Shown here piece by piece: positions 27,931-37,603 of a stretch of 64,000 bases of DNA (positions are counted from its first letter, which is position 1; every line of letters starts with the position of its first letter). The stretch is from Cohnella ginsengisoli (GTDB taxonomy: Bacteria > Bacillota > Bacilli > Paenibacillales > Paenibacillaceae): assembly GCF_029525555.1 (NCBI RefSeq), contig NZ_JAPDHZ010000003.1, positions 1,364,001 to 1,428,000 on the forward strand. Direction: 5' to 3'. A program made the translations under genes and the position numbers. The notes beneath the pieces are model-generated. The model was not told where the DNA came from. It ran no database searches and was given only the letters and a program-made list of their open reading frames with translations.

Positions 27931-27980
27931 ATTCCGCGCCTTCAATGCACGCGCCCCCCAGTTTCTCCCCCCGCCATGCC

Positions 27981-29624
27981 TCAGTCGCAGCTGCAGCTCG
28001 TCGCCTTGGCGTCCTCGAACTCCACCGGCGTCGGGTAGTCGTTGGTGAAACAACCGAGGCACAGGCCCCGGTCGTACTCGCCCTCCGCCCCGCCGACCGC
28101 CTCGAGCAGGCCCGGTTTGCTGAGGAAATACAGCGAATCCGCGTTGATCGCCTTGCGGATCTCCTCGACCGTTTTGCTCGACGCGATGAGATCGCGGCGA
28201 TCCGGCGTATCGATGCCGTAATAGCAAGGATTGGCGAAAGGCGGCGACGTGATGCGCACGTGCACCTCGAGGGCGCCGGCTTCGCGAAGCAGGTTGACGA
28301 TGCGCAGCGAGGTCGTGCCCCGCACGATCGAATCGTCGATCATGACGACGCGCTTGCCCTGCACGACCTTGCGGACGGCGGACAGCTTCATCTTGACGCC
28401 CTTCTCGCGCAGCTCCTGGGAGGGCTGGATGAAGGTACGTCCGGTATATTTGTTCTTGATAAGTCCGAGCTCGTACGGAATGCCTGTCTGCTCCGCGTAG
28501 CCGATCGCGGCCGAGATGCTCGAGTCCGGCACGCCCGTCACGATGTCGGCGTCGACGAACGACTCCAGCGCGAGCTGCTGGCCCATGCGCTTGCGGGCGC
28601 TGTGCAGGTTGATCGTGCCGATGTCGCTGTCCGGACGCGCGAAGTAAATGTACTCCATCGCGCATACCGAGCGCCGCTGCAGCACCGCGTAGCGTTCCTC
28701 GCGGATGCCGCTGCGGTCCAGCACGATAATCTCGCCCGGCAGGACGTCGCGAACATACTCGGCGCCGATGACCTCGAATGAGCAAGACTCGGAAGCGAAG
28801 ATGTAGGCGTCGCCGAGCCGGCCCATGACCATCGGACGCAGGCCGTTCGGATCGCAGGCCGCGATCAGGACGTCCTTGGTCATGATCAGGAACGCGAAGC
28901 CCCCGATCAGCCGCGCGAACGCGTCCTTGACCGCCTCGACCAGGTCCTTGGGCGAGCGGGCGATCATGTGCGCGATGACTTCGGTGTCGCTCGTCGTCTG
29001 GAAGATCGAGCCCGACTCCTCCAGCTCTCGGCGGATGATGGGCTCGTTGACGAGGTTGCCGTTCGTGCAGACGGCCAGGTCGCCGCCGCGGTACTTGAAG
29101 ACGAGCGGCTGCGCGTTGGCCAGCCGGCTCGCGCCGGCCGTCGAGTAACGGACGTGGCCGATCGCGTTGGCGCCGACGAGCGAATCCAGCCGGTCGCGAT
29201 CGAACACTTCCTTCACGAGGCCCATGCCGCGGTGATAGTGGAAGTCGCCGCCGAGATCCGACGTGCAGATGCCGCAGCTCTCCTCGCCGCGGTGCTGGAG
29301 CGCATGCAGGCCGTAGTAGGACAGTTCCGCGGCGTCTTTATGCCCGAACACGCCGAACACGCCGCATTCTTCCTTCAGCTTGTCCATCATGCCTGACGCC
29401 TGATCGTTGCCCTGATTATAATAATCCCCGGTCCAGAAACGCGCCTCGGCGGCCGGCAGGCCCTCCGTCTGCGAAGACGGCAGTTCGCCGGTACGGACGC
29501 TCATGTCGTAAGGCTGGATGCTCGCGGTCTGACCGTGCGGATACATGCCCATGTCGCCAGGGGCTCTCGCACCCTCGGCGACAGGCAGCACGCGGCCCGC
29601 TCCGGCGATTATTTCATCCGGCAT
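27981..29624 (-). CDS. purF: Amidophosphoribosyltransferase
   Basis: This commits PRPP to purines using glutamine. The start at 29624 (GGAAGGAAG site) overlaps purL by 16 nt. The catalytic N-terminal Cys of the mature enzyme (KEECGVFGVFG) is residue 87, so the predicted propeptide is 86 residues, far longer than the 11 of B. subtilis. The Ntn-hydrolase domain (LQHRGEESCGI) and PRPP loop (VVMIDDSIVRGTTS) are intact. The cysteines expected for the [4Fe-4S] cluster are visible in SVCAMEY, NPCYYG and CLGCF. The extended leader is the only oddity. Confidence 0.95.
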   Translation of the reverse strand: MPDEIIAGAGRVLPVAEGARAPGDMGMYPHGQTASIQPYDMSVRTGELPSSQTEGLPAAEARFWTGDYYNQGNDQASGMMDKLKEECGVFGVFGHKDAAELSYYGLHALQHRGEESCGICTSDLGGDFHYHRGMGLVKEVFDRDRLDSLVGANAIGHVRYSTAGASRLANAQPLVFKYRGGDLAVCTNGNLVNEPIIRRELEESGSIFQTTSDTEVIAHMIARSPKDLVEAVKDAFARLIGGFAFLIMTKDVLIAACDPNGLRPMVMGRLGDAYIFASESCSFEVIGAEYVRDVLPGEIIVLDRSGIREERYAVLQRRSVCAMEYIYFARPDSDIGTINLHSARKRMGQQLALESFVDADIVTGVPDSSISAAIGYAEQTGIPYELGLIKNKYTGRTFIQPSQELREKGVKMKLSAVRKVVQGKRVVMIDDSIVRGTTSLRIVNLLREAGALEVHVRITSPPFANPCYYGIDTPDRRDLIASSKTVEEIRKAINADSLYFLSKPGLLEAVGGAEGEYDRGLCLGCFTNDYPTPVEFEDAKATSCSCD

Positions 29625-31852
29625 GGGATCGCTTCCTTCCATTCTTTGCGGAATTCGTTCACGGATGCCTGAATTGCCGTATGTCCATTGACCGCAATGA
29701 CGAGCTCTTCGCCGCCGACGACGCCGAGCTTCTGCGCCGGCACGCCTTGTTCCGACAGCCAAGCTTCGAGCGCCGCAGCGGATTCCGGCTTCGCCGACAG
29801 CAGAATGCGCGACTGCGATTCGCTGAACAGCGCCAGATCCGGACGCAGGTTCGTCGTGAAGTCCACCTTCGCGCCAAGGCCTCGGCCGAACGTGGACTCC
29901 GCTACAGCCGCAGCCAGTCCGCCTTCGGACAGGTCATGCGCCGAGGCGACGAGTCCTTGGCGGATCGCGCCGAGCACGGCGCCGTGGAGCGCTTTTTCCA
30001 CGGCCAGGTCGATGACCGGCGGGCGGCCCTCGGTCAGGCCGTGCACCGCGTATTGGAACTCGCTGCCGCCGATCTCCGCCTTCGTCTCGCCGAGCAGGTA
30101 GATGACGTCGCCTTCGGCCTTGAACTCTTGCGTCGTGATATGGTCGATGTCCGTGATCAGGCCGACCATGCCGACGACCGGCGTCGGGTAGATCGCGCCC
30201 TTCGCGTTCTCGTTGTACAGCGACACGTTGCCGCCGATGACCGGCGTCTCGAGGAAGCGGCAGGCTTCGGCCATGCCGTCCACCGATTTTTCCATCTGCC
30301 AGAACACTTCCGGCTTCTCCGGCGAACCGAAGTTGAGGTTGTCCGTGATCGCGAGCGGCTCGCCGCCCGAGCAGACGATGTTGCGCGCCGCTTCGGCGAC
30401 GGCGATGCGTCCGCCGACCTCAGGGTCGAGGTACACGTAGCGACCGTTGCAGTCTGTCGTCATCGCAAGCGCCTTGCGCGTGCCTCGGATCGCGACGACT
30501 GCGGCATCCGAGCCCGGCACGACTGCCGTTGACGTGCGGACCTGGTAATCGTACTGGCTGTAAACCCATTCCTTGCTCGCGAGCGAAGGAGAGCCGAGCA
30601 CCTTTTTGAGCGAATCCGTCAGGTCGAGCATTTGCTCGTAGCGGTTCGTATCGATGGAGCCGTTTTTCAGATAATAATCCGGCACTTTGGAAGGCTTGTT
30701 GTAAACCGGGCAGTCGTCGACGAGCGCCTTGACCGGCATGTCCGCGACCTCTTCGCCCTTGTGGAACAGGCGCAGACGGCCGTCGTCCGTCACCTTGCCG
30801 ACCTTGGCGCAGTGCAGTCCCCAACGCTCGAAAATCGCCTTGGCTTGCGCCTCGTGCTGCGGCTCGGTGACGAAGAGCATGCGCTCCTGCGACTCGGACA
30901 GCATCATCTCGTAGGCGGTCATGCCTTCTTCGCGCTGCGGCACCTCGTCGAGGTACAGCTCCATGCCGTTGCCCGCCTTTGACGCCATCTCGGCGCTCGA
31001 GCAGGTGAGGCCCGCGGCGCCCATGTCCTGGATGCCGAGCACGATGCCGGAGTCGATCAGCTCGAGCGTCGCTTCCATGACGAGCTTCTCCATGAACGGA
31101 TCTCCGACCTGGACGGCCGAGCGCTTGGCTTCGGACTCGGCGGTCAGATCCTCGGACGCGAACGTCGCGCCGTGGATGCCGTCGCGGCCGGTAGCCGGGC
31201 CGACGTAAAATACCGGGTTGCCGACGCCCTTGGCGACGCCGCGCTGGATCTTGTCGTGGTCGATGAGGCCGACGCACATCGCGTTGACGAGCGGGTTGCC
31301 TTCATAGGCTTCGTCGAACATGACCTCGCCCGCGACGGTCGGGATGCCGATGCAGTTGCCGTAGCCGGCGATGCCGCTGACGACGTGCTCGAACAGGTAC
31401 TTGACGCGGTCGCTCTCGAGCTTGCCGAAGCGCAGCGAGTTCAGCAACGCGATCGGGCGGGAGCCCATTGAGAAGATGTCGCGGATGATGCCGCCGACGC
31501 CGGTTGCGGCGCCTTGGTACGGCTCCACCGCGGACGGGTGGTTGTGCGACTCGATCTTGAAGACGACGGCTTGCTTGTCGCCGATATCGACGATGCCGGC
31601 GCCTTCGCCCGGTCCCATCAGGACGCGCGGGCCGGTCGTCGGGAAGCGGCGGAGCAGCGGCTTGGAGTTCTTGTACGCGCAGTGCTCGGACCACATGACG
31701 CTGAATACGCCGATCTCGGTGTAGTTCGGCTGGCGTCCGAGGAAGCCGCAGATGAGTTCGAATTCGGAATCGGAGACGCCGAATTGCTTGTAGATTTTCT
31801 GCTCGGCGATCTGCTGGACCGTCGGTTCTTTAGCGGGTGCTTGCTGCGCCAT
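29609..31852 (-). CDS. purL: Phosphoribosylformylglycinamidine synthase subunit PurL
   Basis: The intact 747-residue small-type PurL forms FGAM from FGAR, ATP and ammonia supplied by PurQ, with PurS bridging. Motifs are VMWSEHCAYKNSKPLL, FKIESHNHPSAVEPYQGAATGVGG, QDMGAAGLTCS and SAHDLSEGGLAAA. It overlaps purQ by 23 nt upstream and purF by 16 nt downstream, indicating translational coupling. Confidence 0.97.
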   Translation of the reverse strand: MAQQAPAKEPTVQQIAEQKIYKQFGVSDSEFELICGFLGRQPNYTEIGVFSVMWSEHCAYKNSKPLLRRFPTTGPRVLMGPGEGAGIVDIGDKQAVVFKIESHNHPSAVEPYQGAATGVGGIIRDIFSMGSRPIALLNSLRFGKLESDRVKYLFEHVVSGIAGYGNCIGIPTVAGEVMFDEAYEGNPLVNAMCVGLIDHDKIQRGVAKGVGNPVFYVGPATGRDGIHGATFASEDLTAESEAKRSAVQVGDPFMEKLVMEATLELIDSGIVLGIQDMGAAGLTCSSAEMASKAGNGMELYLDEVPQREEGMTAYEMMLSESQERMLFVTEPQHEAQAKAIFERWGLHCAKVGKVTDDGRLRLFHKGEEVADMPVKALVDDCPVYNKPSKVPDYYLKNGSIDTNRYEQMLDLTDSLKKVLGSPSLASKEWVYSQYDYQVRTSTAVVPGSDAAVVAIRGTRKALAMTTDCNGRYVYLDPEVGGRIAVAEAARNIVCSGGEPLAITDNLNFGSPEKPEVFWQMEKSVDGMAEACRFLETPVIGGNVSLYNENAKGAIYPTPVVGMVGLITDIDHITTQEFKAEGDVIYLLGETKAEIGGSEFQYAVHGLTEGRPPVIDLAVEKALHGAVLGAIRQGLVASAHDLSEGGLAAAVAESTFGRGLGAKVDFTTNLRPDLALFSESQSRILLSAKPESAAALEAWLSEQGVPAQKLGVVGGEELVIAVNGHTAIQASVNEFRKEWKEAIPCRMK

Positions 31853-32522
31853 TACGTTCCCTCCAAGCGTTCAGTACTGACGTAAACATCTTCGCGCCGT
31901 CCGCCGAGCCGAGCAGCTCGCTGACCGCGCGCTCCGGGTGGGGCATCATGCCGACGACGTTGCCCGCTTCGTTCGAGATGCCGGCGATGTTGCCGACCGA
32001 ACCGTTCGGGTTGACGCCGTCGTAGGTGAAGACGATCTGGCCGTTCGCCTTGAGGCTCGCCAGCGTCTCTTCGTCGCAGTAATAGTTACCTTCGCCGTGG
32101 GCGATCGGAATCGTGACGACCTCGCCCTTTTCGTAATCGCGGGTAAATGCCGTGTTCGCGTTCTCGACGCGCAGGCCGACCGGGTGGCAGCGGAACTTGA
32201 GGCTGTCGTTGCGGATGAGCGCGCCGGGCAGGAGACCCCCCTCGGTGAGCACCTGGAATCCGTTGCACACGCCGAGCACGAACTTGCCTTCGGCCGCGGC
32301 CTTGCGCACTTCGTTCATGACCGGGGCGAGCTGGGCGATCGCGCCGCAGCGCAGATAGTCGCCGTAGGAGAAGCCGCCCGGCACGAGAATGCCGTCATAG
32401 GCGGACAGATCGGTAGCGGTGTGCCAGACGTAATCGACGTCCTCGCCCAGGACGTCGACGACCGCGTTGTACATGTCCAGGTCGCAGTTGGAGCCCGGGA
32501 ATACGATGACCGCGAATTTCAT
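31830..32522 (-). CDS. purQ: Phosphoribosylformylglycinamidine synthase subunit PurQ
   Basis: The class I glutamine amidotransferase subunit is 230 residues and intact. The nucleophile is in VLGVCNGFQVLTE and the His/Glu pair in MMPHPER. It hydrolyses glutamine and channels ammonia to PurL. It sits 6 nt after purS and overlaps purL. Confidence 0.97.
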   Translation of the reverse strand: MKFAVIVFPGSNCDLDMYNAVVDVLGEDVDYVWHTATDLSAYDGILVPGGFSYGDYLRCGAIAQLAPVMNEVRKAAAEGKFVLGVCNGFQVLTEGGLLPGALIRNDSLKFRCHPVGLRVENANTAFTRDYEKGEVVTIPIAHGEGNYYCDEETLASLKANGQIVFTYDGVNPNGSVGNIAGISNEAGNVVGMMPHPERAVSELLGSADGAKMFTSVLNAWRERNGAASTR

Positions 32523-32528
32523 GAGGTC

Positions 32529-32771
32529 TCAGCCCTCCAGTTCGAATCGGTAGTCTTCGATGACGGTGTTGGCGAGCAGCTTTTCGCACATGGCCTTCAC
32601 GCGCTCTTCGGCAACGGCGCGGTCGGTCGTGTCGAGCGTGAGCTCCAGATACTTGCCGATGCGGACCTTCGCGACTTCGTCGAAGCCGAGCGTCTGCAGC
32701 GAACCTTGGACGGCGTTGCCTTGCGGGTCGAGCACATTTTCCTTGATCGTCACGTATACCGTTGCTTTCAT
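32529..32771 (-). CDS. purS: Phosphoribosylformylglycinamidine synthase subunit PurS
   Basis: This 80-residue protein (MKATVYVTIKENVLDPQGNA, then LGFDEVAKVRIGKYLEL) is the small dimeric subunit that links PurQ and PurL. Length and order match purS-purQ-purL of Bacillus. Confidence 0.95.
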   Translation of the reverse strand: MKATVYVTIKENVLDPQGNAVQGSLQTLGFDEVAKVRIGKYLELTLDTTDRAVAEERVKAMCEKLLANTVIEDYRFELEG

Positions 32772-32900
32772 GGGACGGGTCTCCTCCTGGATAGGGACAT
32801 GGGTTAGGGGCTGTATGGTCGAAAGTAGAGCGTCGGCGGCAGAGGAACGGCGAGCGTTGAACGGGACGGCGGACGGAAGGCGACGATGGCTCGCAGGCCG

Positions 32901-33825
32901 CTAGTACTTGATCGGCTGGAAAGCGGTGAAGCCGTAGCTCGTCGGCTCGGTCAGCCGGCGGTAGATCTCCTGGTAGCGCGCCGTAGTCGCATCCACCACA
33001 TCGTCCGGCAGACGCGGCGGCGTGCTGTCGCGGTCCCAATCCGTGCTGAGCAGGTACGTGCGGACCGGTTCCTTGTCCATGCTGTCGATCTCGATGTCGA
33101 GCTCGTACTTCTCCTCGGCCCAGAAGCGCGAGGAATCCGGCGTGAACAGCTCGTCGATCAGGATGATCTCGTCGCCCAGCAGACCGAACTCGAACTTGCA
33201 GTCCGCCAGGATGATGCTCTTGTGCTCGCACACCGCGAGCGCGTAATCGTACAGCAGGAGGCTGCGCTTGCGAAGGCCCGCGGCCAGCTCCGAACCGATG
33301 CGGCGCTCCATCTCCTCGAACGAGATGTCCTCGTCGTGGCCGACGTCGTTTTTGCCGGCGGGGGGTAAAGATCGGCTCCTCCAGCTTGGCGTTCTTGCGC
33401 AGGCCGGCGGGGAGCGGAATGCCGTTGACCTCGCCGTTCTTCTGGTACTGCCGCCAGCCGCCGCCCGTGATGTAGCCGCGCACGACGCATTCGATGTCGA
33501 TCCGCTTCGCCTTTTTCGTGACCATGATCCGCCCGGCCAGCTTGTCCGGCTCGGAGACGAGGTCGCCCAGCTTGCGGACGTCCGTATGGACGACGTGGTT
33601 GGGAACGAGATCCTTCGTCTTGTCGAACCAGAAGGCGCTAAGGCCGTTCAGTACTTTGCCCTTCTCGGGAACGGCGGGGTCGAGCACGTAGTCGAACGCC
33701 GAGATCCGGTCGGTGACGACGATGAGCAGATGCTCGCCGAGGTCGTACAGCTCCCTGACCTTGCCCTTATGGATGAGCGGCGCCTTGACGAGCCCTTCCG
33801 CGGTAGATAACGCTTCTGTAGACAT
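32901..33825 (-). CDS. purC: SAICAR synthase (frameshifted at 33360-33365)
   Basis: ATG 33825 follows AGGAGG at 5 nt. The N-terminal half (APLIHKGKVRELYDLGEHLL, TDRISAFDYVLDPAVPEKG, VVRGYITGGGWRQYQKNG) is lost at a G6 run on the plus strand (33360-33365) just after EEPIFTP. With five G it continues AGKNDVGHDEDISFEEM through LADCKFEFG and LIDELFTPDSSRFW to FQPIKY, about 307 residues. The enzyme joins aspartate to CAIR using ATP. A real break in purC would cause purine auxotrophy, so an error in the sequence is more likely. Confidence 0.93.
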
Positions 33826-33857
33826 GTCAGCCTCCTGCATTCTTTATATGGAAGAGA

Positions 33858-35153
33858 TTATTCCAGACCGAGCCGCTTGAAAATCGTATCGACGTGCTTC
33901 AGGTGCCACGAAGGGTTGAACGCGTCCTCGATCTCTTCCGCGCTCAGCGCGTCGGTGATCTCTTTCGTCTCGGAGACGATGGACTTGAAGTCGCGCTGCT
34001 CTTCCCAGGCCTGCATCGCGCGCGGCTGCACGGTGTCGTACGCCTGCTCGCGGGAGAAGCCTTTGTCGATCAGCTTGGTCATGATGCGGCCGGAGAACGG
34101 CACGTTGTAGGTGCTGCGCATGTTGCGCTTCATGTTCTCGGGGAAAACCTGCAGGTTTTTCACGATGTTGCCGAAGCGGTTCAGCATGTAGTTCAACAGC
34201 ATCGTCGCGTCCGGCAGGATGATGCGTTCGACGGAGGAGTGGGAGATATCGCGCTCGTGCCACAGCGCCACGTTCTCGTAGGCGGTGATCATGTGGCCGC
34301 GGATGACGCGGGAGAGGCCGCTGATGTTCTCGCAGCCGATCGGATTGCGCTTGTGCGGCATCGCCGACGAGCCCTTCTGGCCCTTGGCGAACGGCTCTTC
34401 GACTTCGCGGAACTCGCTCTTCTGCAGCGCGCGGATCTCGGTCGCGAACTTGTCGAGCGAAGAGCCGATGAGCGCCAGCGTCGCCATGTATTCGGCGTGT
34501 CGGTCGCGCTGCAGCGTCTGCGTGGAGATCGGCGCCGCGCTGATGCCGAGCTTGTCGCATACGTACTGCTCGACGAACGGGTCGAGGTTGGCGTAGGTAC
34601 CGACCGCGCCGGACATTTTGCCGTACTGGACTTCGTCCGCGGCTCTGCGGAAGCGCTCCAGGTTGCGCTTCATCTCTTCGTGCCACAGCGCGAGCTTCAG
34701 GCCGAACGTCGTCGGCTCGGCATGCACGCCGTGCGTGCGGCCCATCATCGGAGTCGACTTGTACTGAATCGCCTGGTCGCGAAGGATCGCGATAAAGTTA
34801 ACGAGGTCGCGCTCGAGAATCTCGTTGGCTTGCTTCAGCACGTAACCGAGGGCGGTGTCGACGACGTCCGTCGACGTCATGCCGTAATGCACCCACTTGC
34901 GCTCCTCGCCAAGGCTCTCGGATACGGCGCGCGTGAACGCGATGACGTCGTGGCGAGTCTCCAGCTCGATCTCGTTGATCCGGTCGATGTCGAACTTGGC
35001 GTTCTGGCGCAGCAGCACGGTGTCCGCCTTCGGGATATGGCCGAGCTCCGCCCAAGCCTCGCAAGCGCACAGCTCGACTTCGAGCCATGCCTTGAATTTG
35101 TTTTCTTCTGTCCAGATAGCCCGCATCTCGGGGCGGCTGTAGCGTTCGATCAT
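33858..35153 (-). CDS. purB: Adenylosuccinate lyase
   Basis: The intact 431-residue lyase opens MIERYSRPEMRAIWTEENKF. It shows HYGMTSTDVVDTA, MMGRTHGVHAEPTTFG with the catalytic His, and the signature GSSAMPHKRNPIGCENI containing the mobile-loop Ser. It removes fumarate from SAICAR and from adenylosuccinate, so it serves both IMP and AMP synthesis. It starts 6 nt after the purK stop. Confidence 0.97.
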   Translation of the reverse strand: MIERYSRPEMRAIWTEENKFKAWLEVELCACEAWAELGHIPKADTVLLRQNAKFDIDRINEIELETRHDVIAFTRAVSESLGEERKWVHYGMTSTDVVDTALGYVLKQANEILERDLVNFIAILRDQAIQYKSTPMMGRTHGVHAEPTTFGLKLALWHEEMKRNLERFRRAADEVQYGKMSGAVGTYANLDPFVEQYVCDKLGISAAPISTQTLQRDRHAEYMATLALIGSSLDKFATEIRALQKSEFREVEEPFAKGQKGSSAMPHKRNPIGCENISGLSRVIRGHMITAYENVALWHERDISHSSVERIILPDATMLLNYMLNRFGNIVKNLQVFPENMKRNMRSTYNVPFSGRIMTKLIDKGFSREQAYDTVQPRAMQAWEEQRDFKSIVSETKEITDALSAEEIEDAFNPSWHLKHVDTIFKRLGLE

Positions 35154-35159
35154 GATGGA

Positions 35160-36513
35160 TTAGACCCTCCAAATGGTTGATTCGTTGATCCAAGCGAGCG
35201 CGGCTTCGGTGTCCGCGGCCAGCACGTTGACGTGGCCCATCTTGCGTCCCGTCTTGGCCTCGGCCTTGCCGTACAGATGAATCTTCGGCGCGACGCCAAG
35301 CCTGGCGGCCTCCGGATCGCGCGCCTGCATCCAGTCCAGCAGCGGCGCGACATGCTCGCCTAGGATATTGCCCATCACGACGGGCGACAATAGCGAGGTG
35401 TCCCCGAGCGGCAGGTCGCAGATCGCGCGGATATGCTGCTCGAACTGGGACGTGCGGCACGCCTCCATCGTATAGTGCCCGGAATTGTGCGGGCGCGGCG
35501 CCAGCTCGTTGACGAACAGCGTGCCGTCCTTCGCGACGAACATCTCGACCGCGATCAAGCCGACCGCGCCGAGCGTCTCCGCAATCGACACCGCGAGGCG
35601 CTCCGCCTCGGCGATGACGGCGTCCGGCACCCGCGCGGGCACGATGGACAAATGCAATATATTGCGAACGTGGATATTCTCGGCAGGGGGGGAACGTTCG
35701 GATCTCTCCCGACGGCCTGCGCGCGGCGATGACCGAGATCTCCCGCTCGAAGTCGATGAACTTCTCGAGCACGAGCTCGGTGCCGGCGCGGCTCGCTTCG
35801 TCCCAGGCGGGAGCGAGCTCGTCCGTCCCGCGCAGCACCCATTGGCCCTTGCCGTCGTAGCCGCCGGTCGCCGTCTTCAGCACGGCGGGCAGCCCGAGGC
35901 GCTCGGCCGCCTCCTGCAGGTCGGCGAGGCTCGCGATCTCGGCATAAGGCGCGACGCGCGCGCCCGCCGCCTCAATGGCGCGCTTCTCGCGCAGCCGATG
36001 CTGCGTCGTGTGCAGCAGGGCGCTGCCCTGCGGCACGTACGATTCCGCCTCCAGCATCGCCGCGACGTCCGCGTCCACGTTCTCGAACTCGTACGTGATG
36101 ACGTCGCTGCGCCGCGCCAGCTCGCGCGCCGCGTCGCGGTCGGCGTAGCCGGCCACGATCTGCTCGGCCGTCTGGCCGCATGGCGCGTCCGGCGTCGGGT
36201 CGAGCGCCACGAAGCGGTAGCCCATCCGGCTGCCCGCGTGCGCCAGCATCCGGCCCAGCTGCCCGCCGCCCAGCACGCCGATCGTGGCGCCGGGCAGAAT
36301 CGGCCGGGCCGGCTTCGCGCCGGCAGCCGTCGCTTCGCCGGGCTGGATGCCGGCTTCACCCTCCGCGGCACGCTCGTGCGCCGCTCCGCCTTGCGCGGCG
36401 TCGACCCATGCTCCCGCGTCCTGCATGCCGCCCGCCGGCCCGCAGCCGTCGACGCCGCAAGCCTCGCCTTCGCCGCTCAGCAGTCCTTCAAGCTCGCGAT
36501 TAAGGCCGCTCAT
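35160..36513 (-). CDS. purK: N5-carboxyaminoimidazole ribonucleotide synthase (frameshifted at 35686-35692)
   Basis: The start ATG 36513 overlaps the purE stop (ATGA). The ATP-grasp protein begins in earnest at ATIGVLGGGQLGRMLAHAG, preceded by about 73 Gly/Ala/Glu-rich residues absent from typical PurK. The frame breaks at a G7 run on the plus strand (35686-35692) within GEIRTFPP. With six G it continues AENIHVRNILHLSIVPARVP and FVNELAPRPHNSGHYTMEAC to the end (450 residues in total, against about 380 usual). It makes N5-CAIR from AIR, bicarbonate and ATP; PurE then converts it to CAIR. Confidence 0.92.
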
Positions 36514-36995
36514 GGCAGCACCGCGTTGTCCAGCACGTCCTGCGTGATCCGCTCGCGACGCGCGGCGACGCGCGCCTGCACGTCGGCGTCGAACGCGCCG
36601 ACGATCTGCGCCGCCAGCAGGCCGGCGTTCGTGGCGCCGGCCGCGCCGATCGCGACCGTCGCGACCGGGATGCCGCCAGGCATCTGCACGATCGACAAGA
36701 GCGAATCCAGCCCGTTCAAGGCGGCGGACTTCACGGGCACGCCGATGACGGGCAGGACGGTCTTCGCGGCGACCATGCCGGGCAGATGCGCCGCGCCGCC
36801 GGCTCCGGCGACGATAACCTTAAGCCCGCGATCAGCCGCGGATGCCGCGTATTCGAACATCAGATCCGGCGTACGATGCGCCGATACGACTTTTTTCTCA
36901 TAGGGGACGTTCAGTTCGTCCAGCACCTCGCACGCCTTCTTCATCGTCTCCCAATCGGACGTGCTGCCCATGATGACCCCGACGATTGCCGACAT
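36510..36995 (-). CDS. purE: N5-CAIR mutase
   Basis: First gene of the pur operon, 161 residues, starting at ATG 36995 behind AAAGGG. The class I PurE signature IMGSTSDWETMKKA, SAHRTPDLMFEYA and AGAGGAAHLPGMVAA are present. It rearranges N5-CAIR from PurK to CAIR. An upstream in-frame ATG at 37034 has no ribosome site. Confidence 0.96.
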   Translation of the reverse strand: MSAIVGVIMGSTSDWETMKKACEVLDELNVPYEKKVVSAHRTPDLMFEYAASAADRGLKVIVAGAGGAAHLPGMVAAKTVLPVIGVPVKSAALNGLDSLLSIVQMPGGIPVATVAIGAAGATNAGLLAAQIVGAFDADVQARVAARRERITQDVLDNAVLP

Positions 36996-37121
36996 GGTTC
37001 CACCCTTTCCCCCGTTAGCTTTCCTCATTGTCATTATTGCACAAATTCAGGCGCAACCTGTCCGGTCCGCGAATCCGTCCGCGCGAGGCGGCGATCCTCC
37101 GGCACGAACCGGCTTAAAGCG

Positions 37122-37156
37122 CAAAAAAAGGGCGACTTCCGGCCGCTATCGGCCCT
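37122..37156 (-). terminator. Attenuator terminator of the pur leader
   Basis: On the minus strand, AGGGC-C-GA and TC-GCCCT form a stem (with inner CCG/CGG pairing) followed by seven T. It lies between the guanine riboswitch and purE, as expected for transcription attenuation by bound guanine. Confidence 0.75.
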
Positions 37157-37274
37157 CCGTCTAACCCCGTCTCTATCCCTATATTCCCGGCTTCGCTCCC
37201 AGGCGCCGCAAAGGCGCAACGCGTTCCTTCCCGCGAGGGATCGTCCCGCATTCCGCCTATCGTCCGTCCGAGAG

Positions 37275-37341
37275 CTCGTAGTCCGGAAATTTAAGGTCTC
37301 CGGGTAGAGACGATCGGGCCTTATTCCCGATAATATACGAG
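37275..37341 (-). promoter_or_regulatory. Guanine riboswitch of the pur operon
   Basis: The minus-strand aptamer has P1 arms CTCGTA and TACGAG, the P2/P3 loops with GTCTCTACC, and the J3/1 segment GGACTACGAG. The pyrimidine at the base-specifying position is C, as in guanine/hypoxanthine-binding members (adenine members have U). Bound guanine should favour the downstream terminator and shut off purEKBCSQLFMNHD. Confidence 0.9.
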
Positions 37342-37368
37342 CGATTCCGATTGTGTTTGCCGGTTTTT

Positions 37369-37447
37369 AGTTTAACCCAAACCTCACATCTCTGTCAAAC
37401 GAAAAGGCGAACGCTATTGATTGCTGAAAAAACGAATGTTCGGATTT
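37369..37447 (-). promoter_or_regulatory. pur operon promoter and PurR operator
   Basis: TTGACA (37393-37398), 18 nt and TAAACT (37369-37374) form the minus-strand promoter. Upstream, AAATCCGAACATT (37435-37447, minus strand) fits the Bacillus PurBox AWWWCCGAACWWT exactly. An opposed, weaker copy AAAGGCGAACGCT (37403-37415) lies 19 nt away. Paired PurBoxes bind PurR and are relieved by PRPP. The operon thus has two purine sensors, as in B. subtilis. Confidence 0.85.
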
Positions 37448-37603
37448 TGGCCATACAATTCCGAGGCCGAAGGTTAGATTAAGAAATTTTCAGTAAATTT
37501 AATATTATGGAGGTTAAACAAAAGGGGCCTCCCGCTCGCGCCGCCCGTCATGCAAAAGGATGCCTTCGGCCCTAAGGCCTTCGGCACCCCTCATGTCTTG
37601 CGA

